Shown here: positions 14,867 to 21,673 of the stretch, piece after piece
Layout: each line of letters begins with the position of its first letter
How positions within the stretch are numbered: the stretch's first letter is position 1
Assembly (NCBI RefSeq): GCF_000968685.2
Contig: NZ_LAKD02000133.1
Span: 1 to 33,172, forward strand
DNA length: 33,172 nt
Origin: Streptomyces antioxidans
Lineage (GTDB): Bacteria > Actinomycetota > Actinomycetes > Streptomycetales > Streptomycetaceae
Reading direction: 5' to 3'
Program-made: the position numbers and the translations under genes
The notes under the pieces: generated by a model
What the model saw: only the letters and a program-made list of their open reading frames with translations
What the model was told of the DNA's origin: nothing
Database searches by the model: none

Positions 14867-15844
14867 ATGGGGCTGTGGCTGGTGGACGCGGACACGCTCG
14901 CGGGCGGCCGGTTCGTCCTCTCCCCCCTGGCCGAGACCACCGCGGCGCTGATCACCCTGGAGCGGGCGAGCGCCGCCCACCCGGGCGAGCGGGCCTGGCT
15001 CGCGGCCCATCTGCCCGGCTACCAGGCGCGGTTGGCCGAGGACCCGGTGACCGCGCTGCTGGTACGGGCCGCGCTGGGCCGCACCTGGCTCGCTGACTTC
15101 CTCACCCAGGCGCCGCCCGGCGAGGGCGAGCCGTCCTTCGAGGAGGAGCTGGCCCGGGTCCGTACGACGGCCCCCGCCGCCGCCCGCGACGACCTTACGG
15201 TCTCCTTGGGCCGCTCCCCGCTCCCGCCCGCGCTGTGCCGCGACGATCTGCCGTGGCGCCTCGCCGAGCTGCTGGAGTGGGTGTGGACGGCAGCCGTAAG
15301 GCCCACATGGCCGCGCCGCCGCCGGATCATCGAGGCCGATGTGGTGGCGCGCACCGACCAGATGAGCCAGGGCGGCTGGGCGGCCGTCCTGGACGGCATG
15401 CGGCCGGGGATGCGCTGGCTGGGCGGCAGCCGCCTGCAGATCAACGCCCACGACAACCCGCCCCGCGCGGTCCACGGCGCCCAGCTGCTCTTCGTCCCCG
15501 TCACGCCCGCCGCCGGATGGGTCTCCTGGGACGCGCCGCACCGCTACGCCGTGACCTACCCCTGCGCGGGCGCCCTCGCCGTATCCGACCCGCGGCCGGC
15601 CGCCGACCCCCTCGCCCGGCTTCTCGGCCCGGCCCGCGCGAGCGTTCTGCGCCTCCTGGACACCCCGAAGAGCACCACCCACCTGGTTGCCCTCACCGGC
15701 GGGACCCTGGGCTCGATCGGCGGCCATCTGCGCGTTCTGCGCGAGGCCCGGCTGGTCCGCAGGCGGCGGGCGGGGCGATCGGTCCTGTACGACCGGACGA
15801 CGGCGGGCGAGGTCCTGGTGACGGCGCAGCGAAGCGGTTCGTAG
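14867..15844 (+). CDS. DUF5937/ArsR-type winged-helix regulator
   Basis: The 325-residue protein has an N-terminal DUF5937-like ligand domain (FVLSPLAETTAALITLERAS and on to about 240) and a C-terminal ArsR-type winged helix (about 245-318). The latter includes RASVLRLLDTPKSTTHLVAL, GSIGGHLRVLREARLVRRRR and GRSVLYDRTT. No metal-binding Cys cluster is present, so it is not an arsenic sensor in the classical sense. It is divergent from the MFS gene and probably controls it. The ATG at 14867 (MGLWLVDADTL) is chosen because the region upstream carries the operator and the family starts near this sequence. Confidence 0.8.
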   Translation: MGLWLVDADTLAGGRFVLSPLAETTAALITLERASAAHPGERAWLAAHLPGYQARLAEDPVTALLVRAALGRTWLADFLTQAPPGEGEPSFEEELARVRTTAPAAARDDLTVSLGRSPLPPALCRDDLPWRLAELLEWVWTAAVRPTWPRRRRIIEADVVARTDQMSQGGWAAVLDGMRPGMRWLGGSRLQINAHDNPPRAVHGAQLLFVPVTPAAGWVSWDAPHRYAVTYPCAGALAVSDPRPAADPLARLLGPARASVLRLLDTPKSTTHLVALTGGTLGSIGGHLRVLREARLVRRRRAGRSVLYDRTTAGEVLVTAQRSGS

Positions 15845-15863
15845 CCGCCGTTCGCCCCTTGGC

Positions 15864-15894
15864 TTGACCTCAACCTTGGTTGAGGTCCGAGCCT
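15864..15894 (+). promoter_or_regulatory. SoxR/MerR-type promoter with overlapping palindrome
   Basis: A perfect palindrome with 10-base arms (GACCTCAACC / GGTTGAGGTC) around TT occupies 15866-15887. Its 18-base core CCTCAACCTTGGTTGAGG has the SoxR-box form; the E. coli soxS operator is CCTCAAGTTAACTTGAGG. A -35 TTGACC (15864-15869) and a weak -10 GAGCCT (15889-15894) are separated by 19 bases, the long spacer that MerR-family activators need. Direction and position point to the gene at 15992. Confidence 0.8.
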
Positions 15895-15991
15895 GCTCTC
15901 CGAGCCCGCCCGCTCCGAGCCTGCTTTCGCCGCGTCGGCCACGGCCGGGCACGTTCCGGAACCAATCATTTCCGATCAAGGAGGTCCGGCC

Positions 15992-16954
15992 ATGACCGAG
16001 ATGGTGACTCGATGGATCGAGGATCATGCTCATCGCCTCACCACGTTCGATCCCGAGGCGCCGCTGACCGATCTCGAGCCGCTGCTCGACATCGTGTGCG
16101 ACGCGAAGGTCGTGGCCATCGGCGCCTCGACCCGTCAGACCCATGAACTCAGTGCCCTCTCGCACCGGATCGTCCGGCTGCTGGTCGAGGAACGGGGATT
16201 CCGTTCGCTCGCGCTGGAAGGGGACAACCCGTCGCGGATCGGCCTCGCCGAGTACATCGGCACCGGGGCGGGCGACCCCCGGGCGCTGCTGGCCGAGGCC
16301 CGGCCGTTCTGGCAGACCGAGGAGATCCTCGGCGTCGTCCGCTGGCTGCGCTCCTTCAACCGGCGCCACCCCGATGACCCGGTCCGATTCGTCGACAACG
16401 CCCCCACCGCACGGGAGCAGCTGGCCCAGCTCGCCCTGCCCGACGGCCTCGCCCGCATCGAGCGGGGTATGGCCGAGGACACGATCCGGTGGCACGAGGA
16501 CACCGCGGACCGGATCGTCTACTGGGGCGGTCTCGCGCACACCGTCGACGGCACCCCGCGGACCGTCCCGCCCGCTTCGCCGCCGATGACGCACCGCAAC
16601 GCGGGCAGTTACCTCCGCGAACGGTTCGGGGCCGGTTACGTGTCCATCGGCCTCACCTTCCACCACGGCATGGCCCCCGGTCCGGTACCCGAGCCGCCCG
16701 CGGAGTTCGCTGACGCGACCCTGGGGGGCACCGCGCTGGACGCCTATCTCCTGGACCCGCGCGCCGACGGCCCGGTCCCGGTGCGGACCTGGCTCACCAC
16801 ACCGACCAGGACCCGCCTGATCGGCCCGCGCTACGACCCCGCCGACGATGCCGCCCACCACCTCTCCGGCGGATCGCTCACGGACTGGTGCGATGCCCTC
16901 CTCCATGTGCGGGAGGTCACCCCGGTCCGTTTGCTCTCGCACACCAGGGGCTGA
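15992..16954 (+). CDS. Erythromycin-esterase-like family protein
   Basis: The 320-residue protein is related to the EreA/EreB esterase superfamily (members about 400 residues). Matching parts are VVAIGASTRQTHELSALSHR and RGFRSLALEGDN, a central helical region with LGVVRWLRSFN, RIVYWGGLAHT, HRNAGSYLRERFG and IGLTFHHGM. Where characterised enzymes have G-E-x-x-H (the catalytic His and its Glu), this protein reads G44-A45-S46-T47-R48, so macrolide hydrolysis by the usual mechanism is doubtful. The start ATG at 15992 follows a perfect AAGGAGGT (15978-15985) with six-base spacing. It is transcribed from the SoxR-like promoter through a roughly 90-base leader that carries three CCGAGCC(T/C)GC(T/C) copies. 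Confidence 0.75.
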   Translation: MTEMVTRWIEDHAHRLTTFDPEAPLTDLEPLLDIVCDAKVVAIGASTRQTHELSALSHRIVRLLVEERGFRSLALEGDNPSRIGLAEYIGTGAGDPRALLAEARPFWQTEEILGVVRWLRSFNRRHPDDPVRFVDNAPTAREQLAQLALPDGLARIERGMAEDTIRWHEDTADRIVYWGGLAHTVDGTPRTVPPASPPMTHRNAGSYLRERFGAGYVSIGLTFHHGMAPGPVPEPPAEFADATLGGTALDAYLLDPRADGPVPVRTWLTTPTRTRLIGPRYDPADDAAHHLSGGSLTDWCDALLHVREVTPVRLLSHTRG

Positions 16955-17012
16955 GCCCCGCCGCCCAACCATTCCCCAACGAACATTCCGGCAGGCATGT
17001 CGCCCGACGCGA

Positions 17013-17048
17013 TGATCGGTCATGATGGTTCTTGATCGGTCATGATGG
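17013..17048. repeat. Direct repeat upstream of the sugar operon
   Basis: TGATCGGTCATGATGG occurs twice without mismatch, at 17013-17028 and 17033-17048, exactly 20 bases apart (about two helical turns). It lies just upstream of the palindrome and promoter of the sugar operon and could bind an activator. Confidence 0.7.
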
Positions 17049-17054
17049 GTTGTC

Positions 17055-17066
17055 ACGTTCGAACGT
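17055..17066. promoter_or_regulatory. Upstream operator palindrome of the sugar operon
   Basis: ACGTTCGAACGT is a perfect 12-bp palindrome centred 67 bases before a second TTCGAA-centred site (17122-17134). The pair brackets the promoter, a layout used by looping repressors of the LacI or GntR type. No regulator gene is adjacent. Confidence 0.6.
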
Positions 17067-17083
17067 CATGCGACGCACAACCA

Positions 17084-17113
17084 TTGACACCCCTGATGGA
17101 CCCTTACTACCGT
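17084..17113 (+). promoter_or_regulatory. Vegetative-type promoter of the sugar operon
   Basis: A consensus -35 TTGACA (17084-17089) is followed after 18 bases by TACCGT (17108-17113), a TAnnnT -10 of the kind used by the housekeeping sigma factor. It predicts a start near 17120 and a leader of about 50 bases to the GTG at 17171. Confidence 0.65.
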
Positions 17114-17121
17114 CACGTCAA

Positions 17122-17143
17122 CATTTCGAACGTGTGACGAAAT
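17122..17143. promoter_or_regulatory. Downstream operator at the transcription start of the sugar operon
   Basis: CATTTCGAACGTG shares TTCGAACGT with the upstream palindrome. The same stretch also forms ATTTCG-N9-CGAAAT (17123-17128 with 17138-17143), a perfect 6-bp-arm inverted repeat. Binding here would block transcription initiation. Confidence 0.5.
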
Positions 17144-17170
17144 CTCGAACACCGCGAAGGGTCGATTGCT

Positions 17171-18331
17171 GTGCGCATCACCGGTATCAGTACGCATGTC
17201 GTCGGCACGCCCTGGCGCAACCTCACCTATGTGCAGGTCCATACGGACGAGGGGATCACCGGCGTCGGCGAGACCCGCATGCTCGGGCGGACCGATGCGC
17301 TGCTGGGCTATCTGCGCGAGGCCGAGGCCAATCACCTCGCCGGATCGGACCCGTTCGCGGTGGAGGACCTGGTCCGGCGGATGAAGTACGGCGACTACGG
17401 CCGGGCGGGCGAGATCGTGATGTCCGGCATCGCCTGTGTCGAGATGGCCTGCTGGGACATCAAGGGCAAGGCCCTCGGGGTGCCCGTCTGGCAGCTGCTC
17501 GGCGGAAAGGTGACCGACCGGGTCAAGGCGTACGCCAACGGCTGGTACACCGTGGAGCGCACCCCCGAGGCGTTCCACAAGGCGGCGTCCACGGTGGTCG
17601 AGCGGGGCTACCGGGCGCTGAAGCTCGACCCGTTCGGCACCGGCCACTTCGAGCTGGACCACGCCGAGACCCTGCACTCGCTCTCCCTCGTGGAGGCCGT
17701 ACGGGACGCGATCGGCCCGGAGGCCGAGCTGCTGGTGGAGATGCACGGGCGGTTCAGCCCGGCGACCGCCGTAAGGATCGCGGGCGAACTGGAGCGGTTT
17801 AATCCGTCATGGCTGGAGGAGCCGGTGCCGCCGGAGAACCTCAAGGCGCTCGCGAAGGTCGCGGAGAAGACGCGGCTGCCGATCGCCACGGGGGAGCGCA
17901 TCCACGACCGGATCGAGTTCCGCGAGCTGTTCGAGTCACAGGCCGCCGACATCATCCAGCCCGACGTCGGGCACATCGGCGGCATCGGCGAGGCGCGCAA
18001 GCTCGCCGCCACCGCCGAGACCCACTACGTCCTGATCGCCCCGCACAATGTGGGCGGCTCGGTGCTGACCGCCGCGTCGCTCCAGCTCGCGGGCTGCACT
18101 CCGAACTTCAAGATCCTCGAGCACTTCAACGACTTCGCCGACGCGGAGATCAAGAAGGTGGTCAAGGGCGCCCCCCAGGTCGTGGACGGCTACTTCCAGC
18201 TCCCCCACGAGCCCGGTCTCGGCGTGGAGCTCGACACCGACGCCGCGGCCGAATTCCCCCAGCAGCAGGCCCACTTCGACCTGTGGGCCGAGGGCTGGGA
18301 GAGGCGGGACCCGAAGGGCGGACGGCGGTGA
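17171..18331 (+). CDS. Enolase-superfamily acid-sugar dehydratase (mandelate racemase/DgoD-like)
   Basis: The 386-residue protein has the enolase-superfamily capping domain (1-125, with WDIKGKALGVPVWQLLGG) and barrel. Predicted metal ligands are Glu190, Glu216 (LEEPVPPEN) and Glu242 (GERI). Catalytic His192 (VEMHGRF) and His292 (IAPHNVGG) match the galactonate/mannonate-type dehydratase pattern. The first ligand is Glu where E. coli galactonate dehydratase has Asp, so substrate is uncertain: galactonate, arabinonate, fuconate or a related aldonate. The product would be a 2-keto-3-deoxy sugar acid. The GTG at 17171 follows GAAGGG. It overlaps the next gene by four bases and leads the sugar operon. 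Confidence 0.85.
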   Translation: MRITGISTHVVGTPWRNLTYVQVHTDEGITGVGETRMLGRTDALLGYLREAEANHLAGSDPFAVEDLVRRMKYGDYGRAGEIVMSGIACVEMACWDIKGKALGVPVWQLLGGKVTDRVKAYANGWYTVERTPEAFHKAASTVVERGYRALKLDPFGTGHFELDHAETLHSLSLVEAVRDAIGPEAELLVEMHGRFSPATAVRIAGELERFNPSWLEEPVPPENLKALAKVAEKTRLPIATGERIHDRIEFRELFESQAADIIQPDVGHIGGIGEARKLAATAETHYVLIAPHNVGGSVLTAASLQLAGCTPNFKILEHFNDFADAEIKKVVKGAPQVVDGYFQLPHEPGLGVELDTDAAAEFPQQQAHFDLWAEGWERRDPKGGRR

Positions 18332-19359
18332 CCGCGCTCGTCCTCGACGCCCCCGGCGCGTTCCGTCTCGTCGAGACCGGCACCGCCGCCGAAGAGGCCG
18401 CGCCCGGCCCCCATGACGCGCGGGTGCGGATCCACGCCTCCGGGATCTGCGGCAGCGACCGCGAGCTGTACCAGGGCAACCGGCCCGAGGGGTACGTCCG
18501 CTACCCCGTCACCCCCGGCCATGAGTGGTCCGGGACGGTCGAGGCGGTCGGCGCGGGCGTCCCGGAGGCGCTTGTCGGCCGTAAGGTCGTCGGCGAGGGG
18601 TTCCGCAACTGCCAGGTGTGCGACCGCTGTCACGCCGGGGACACCACCTTGTGCACGGCCGGGTACGAGGAGACCGGCTTCACCCAGCCCGGGGCCATGG
18701 CCGACACCCTGACCCTGCCCGCCCGGCTGCTGCACCCGCTGTCCGACGACGCCGACCTGGGCGCCGCCGCCCTGCTTGAGCCCGCCGCGTGCGTCGCCGC
18801 CGCCGCGCTCAAGGCCCGCGCCCAGCCCGGGGAGCGGGTCGCGGTGGTCGGCACCGGCACGCTCGGCATGATCGCCGTACAGTTCCTCGCCGCCGTCTCC
18901 CCCGGGCGGCTGCTGGTGGTGGGCATCCGCCCGGACCGGGAACGGCTGTCGCTGTCCTTCGGCGGCACCGAGTTCCGCACCCGGGACCAACTGTCCGACC
19001 AGCTCTCGGGCTATGACGTGGTGATCGAGACCGCCGGATCGGCCTCCGCCGCCCGTACCTCCGCCTCGCTGCTGCGCCGGGGCGGCCGACTGGTGCTCAC
19101 GGGCCTCCCCGCGGCGGGCGCGCAGGGTCTTGACCCCACGGACCTGGTGGTACGCCAGCTCGAGGTGCGGACCGTCTTCGGGGCCCCGCCCGCCGCCTGG
19201 GCGCACGCCGTACGGGTCTTCGACGCGGGGCTGCTGAGCCTGCGGCCGCTGATCACCCATGAGCTGCCGCTGACCGACTTCGCCTCGGCGGTCGAGCTGG
19301 TCGGCAGCGGCGATCCGGCCGTCGGCAAGGTGCTGCTGCGACCGCGGGGGCTCGACTAG
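18328..19359 (+). CDS. Zinc-dependent sugar/polyol dehydrogenase (medium-chain family)
   Basis: The 343-residue medium-chain dehydrogenase has catalytic zinc ligands Cys41 (GICGSDRELYQG), His65 and Glu66 (TPGHEWSGTVEAVG). Four structural-zinc Cys lie at 95, 98, 101 and 109 (NCQVCDRCHAGDTTLC). The Rossmann motif VVGTGTLGMIAV starts near 173. It probably oxidises the sugar or sugar acid with NAD(P)+ just before or after the dehydratase step. The GTG at 18328 overlaps the preceding stop (GTGA), so the two are translationally coupled. A 158-base gap without another gene follows it. Substrate cannot be told from sequence. Confidence 0.88.
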   Translation: MTALVLDAPGAFRLVETGTAAEEAAPGPHDARVRIHASGICGSDRELYQGNRPEGYVRYPVTPGHEWSGTVEAVGAGVPEALVGRKVVGEGFRNCQVCDRCHAGDTTLCTAGYEETGFTQPGAMADTLTLPARLLHPLSDDADLGAAALLEPAACVAAAALKARAQPGERVAVVGTGTLGMIAVQFLAAVSPGRLLVVGIRPDRERLSLSFGGTEFRTRDQLSDQLSGYDVVIETAGSASAARTSASLLRRGGRLVLTGLPAAGAQGLDPTDLVVRQLEVRTVFGAPPAAWAHAVRVFDAGLLSLRPLITHELPLTDFASAVELVGSGDPAVGKVLLRPRGLD

Positions 19360-19517
19360 CGCATGTGCCGGACGTCAAGCCCCCGCCCGCGGCTCCAGTC
19401 ATCCCACCAGCCCTTCGGACCGTCTCTAGTCATCACCCCAGCCCCACCCGGACAACGATGTCCTGGGCAGCACCAGCCGGACACCGGACCACCGGCCAGC
19501 ACTCCACAGGGAGCACC

Positions 19518-20507
19518 GTGACCGCCGCCTCACCCGCCTCTTCCGGCCCCCGCCGCCCCGCCGAAGCGGCCCTCGCGTCGCTCGGCCACGCCACGCCCGC
19601 CCCCGACCCCGCCGACGCCTCCGCGCACACCTTCCCCGACGGCGGCACCTGGCGCACCGAGATCCCCTCCGTCGAGGGCCCGGAGGCGCTGGCCACCGTG
19701 TTCAAGGAGGCCGGGCGGCTGGAGGTGCCGATCCACCGGATCAGCCAGGGCAGCGGCGTCTGGATGCTCACCGATGCCGAGATCACCGAGATGGTGGAGA
19801 GCTGCGCCGAACGGAACGCCGAGCTGTGCCTGTTCACCGGCCCCCGCGGCACCTGGGACATCGGCGCCGCCACCCGCTCCGACTCCGGCGGCGGGGGGCT
19901 GCGCGCCCGTGGCCATGACGCGGTGGCCGGCTGTGTGGAGGACGCGCTGCGCGCGGTCTCGCTGGGCGTGAAGTGCCTGCTGGTGGCCGACGAGGGGGTG
20001 CTGTGGCTGCTGAACCGGCTGCGGGCGGGCGGCCAGCTGCCCGCGGACACCACCTTCAAGCTGTCCGCGCTGGTCGGCCCGGTCAACCCGGCCTCGTTCG
20101 CGGTGTACGAGCAGCTGGGGGCCGACTCCATCAACATCCCCTCGGACCTGACGCTGGAGCACCTCACCGAGATCCGCCGGGTCTCCCGCGCCCCGCTGGA
20201 CTTCTATGTCGAGGCCCCGGACGACCTCGGCGGCTATGTGCGGATCTATGACGCGGCGGAGCTGATCCGGCGCGGCGCCCCCCTCTACCTGAAGTTCGGG
20301 CTCAGCAGGTCCCCGGGGATCTACCCGTACGGCGCCCAGCTGCGGGACGTGGCGCTGGGCAGCGCCCGTGAACGGGTGCGCCGCGGGCGGCTCGTGCTCG
20401 ACCTGCTCACCCGGCTGGGCGCGGACGGCGGGATGTCCCCGCCCGGCTCCCGGCTGCCCGGTCCGCTGCGGCGTTTCACCGCCGGTGCGGACCAGCTCGA
20501 TTCCTGA
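19518..20507 (+). CDS. TIM-barrel-like protein of unknown function, peptidase-U32-like
   Basis: The 329-residue soluble protein has no signal peptide. Its alternating pattern of strands ending in short loops suggests a beta/alpha barrel: VPIHRISQGSGVW, NAELCLFTGPRGTWD, VKCLLVADEG, TTFKLSALVG, GADSINIPSD, LDFYVEAPDDLGGY and PLYLKFG. Weak resemblance to peptidase-U32-type hypothetical proteins is remembered, but no protease motif is evident. Acidic and amide residues at the ends of strands (Glu in VADEG, Asp in PSD, Glu/Asp in EAPDD, Lys in YLKFG) look like an active site. Within a dehydrogenase/dehydratase/transporter operon it is a candidate aldolase or hydratase for the keto-deoxy acid. The GTG at 19518 follows AGGGAG. 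Confidence 0.65.
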   Translation: MTAASPASSGPRRPAEAALASLGHATPAPDPADASAHTFPDGGTWRTEIPSVEGPEALATVFKEAGRLEVPIHRISQGSGVWMLTDAEITEMVESCAERNAELCLFTGPRGTWDIGAATRSDSGGGGLRARGHDAVAGCVEDALRAVSLGVKCLLVADEGVLWLLNRLRAGGQLPADTTFKLSALVGPVNPASFAVYEQLGADSINIPSDLTLEHLTEIRRVSRAPLDFYVEAPDDLGGYVRIYDAAELIRRGAPLYLKFGLSRSPGIYPYGAQLRDVALGSARERVRRGRLVLDLLTRLGADGGMSPPGSRLPGPLRRFTAGADQLDS

Positions 20508-20549
20508 CGTCCCCCACGCAACGACGCCCCAGGGAAGGACCCCAACACC

Positions 20550-21659
20550 ATGCGCACGGTAAGAGGAGCACGAGCCGCGGCGATAGGCGCCGGCCTCCTC
20601 GCGCTCTCGCTGACCGCCACGGCCTGTGGCCAGGAGGCGGTCGGCGGCAGCCGGTACAAGAGCAAGGAAAAGGGAGGCACGATCGGCATCGCGATGCCGA
20701 CGAAGTCCTCCGAGCGGTGGATCGCCGACGGCCGGAACATGGCCAAGCAGTTCCAGGCCGCGGGCTACAAGACGGACCTCCAGTACGGCGAGGACGACGT
20801 CCGTACCCAGGTGTCCCAGCTCGAGAACATGATCACCAAGGGCCATCGGCTGCTGGTGGTCGCGCCGATCAACGGCGGGGCCCTCTCCGACGTCCTGAAG
20901 CAGGCGCATGAGGCCAACATCCCGGTGATCTCCTACGACCGGCTGCTGCTGGGCACCAAGAACGTCGACTACTACGCGACCTTCGACAACGAGAAGGTCG
21001 GCAGGCTCCAGGGCCAGTACATCGCCGACAAGCTGGGGCTCTCCAAGGGCCGCAAGGGCCCGTTCTCCATCGAGCTGTTCGCCGGGTCCTCGGACGACAA
21101 CAACACCAAGTACTTCTTCAACGGCGCCATGAAGGTGCTCAAGCCGTACCTGGACAAGGGCGAGCTGGTCGTCCGCTCCAAGCAGACCAGTCTCAACCAG
21201 CTCTACACCGAGAAGTGGAGCGGCAGCGCCGCCCAGGACCGGATGGAGGACCTGCTCAACAAGGCGTACAGCAGCCGCGATGTCGACGCCGTGCTGTCGC
21301 CGTACGACGGCATGTCCATCGGCATCCTCTCGGCGCTCAAGGGTGTCGGCTACGGCAGCAAGTCCAAGCCGTACCCGGTGGTGACCGGGCAGGACGCCGA
21401 GCTCGCCTCCGTGAAGTCCATCATCCGGGGCCAGCAGACCCAGACCATCTACAAGGACACCCGCAAGCTGGCGAAGGCCACCGTGGACATGGCCAAGGCG
21501 GAGCTGACCGGCGGCAAGCCCCCGGTCAACGACACCAAGTCCTACGACAACGGCGAAAAGGTCGTGCCGACCTATCTGCTCAACCCGGTCAGCGTCGACA
21601 AGTCCAATACCCAGGTGCTGGTCGACCAGGGTTACTACACCGCGTCGCAGCTGAAGTAG
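20550..21659 (+). CDS. chvE: Sugar ABC transporter substrate-binding lipoprotein (ChvE-like)
   Basis: The 369-residue periplasmic-binding-protein-fold receptor begins with a lipoprotein signal (lipobox LTATAC, lipidated Cys26). The mature protein starts with IGIAMPTKSSERWIADGRNM, then LLVVAPINGGALSDVLKQAH, IPVISYDRLL and VVTGQDAELASVKSIIRGQQ. This is the pattern of ChvE, which binds galactose, arabinose, xylose and related pyranoses. It is directly followed by the matching ATPase and permease. The ATG at 20550 follows GGGAAGGA and lies 42 bases behind the previous gene. Ligand is unknown; operon context suggests an aldose such as arabinose or galactose. Confidence 0.9.
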   Translation: MRTVRGARAAAIGAGLLALSLTATACGQEAVGGSRYKSKEKGGTIGIAMPTKSSERWIADGRNMAKQFQAAGYKTDLQYGEDDVRTQVSQLENMITKGHRLLVVAPINGGALSDVLKQAHEANIPVISYDRLLLGTKNVDYYATFDNEKVGRLQGQYIADKLGLSKGRKGPFSIELFAGSSDDNNTKYFFNGAMKVLKPYLDKGELVVRSKQTSLNQLYTEKWSGSAAQDRMEDLLNKAYSSRDVDAVLSPYDGMSIGILSALKGVGYGSKSKPYPVVTGQDAELASVKSIIRGQQTQTIYKDTRKLAKATVDMAKAELTGGKPPVNDTKSYDNGEKVVPTYLLNPVSVDKSNTQVLVDQGYYTASQLK

Positions 21660-21673
21660 GGCGGTACCGGGCC

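Noticed and set aside
14798..17056. A 752-codon minus-strand open frame across the ArsR-type and Ere-like genes
   Set aside because: It spans two real genes and their promoter, lacks any domain pattern, and has the low-complexity composition of a GC shadow.
17171..18331. 3,6-anhydro-galactonate cycloisomerase of an agarose pathway
   Set aside because: The enzyme has the galactonate-dehydratase-like His192/His292 pattern, and no agarase or neoagarobiose hydrolase gene is present.
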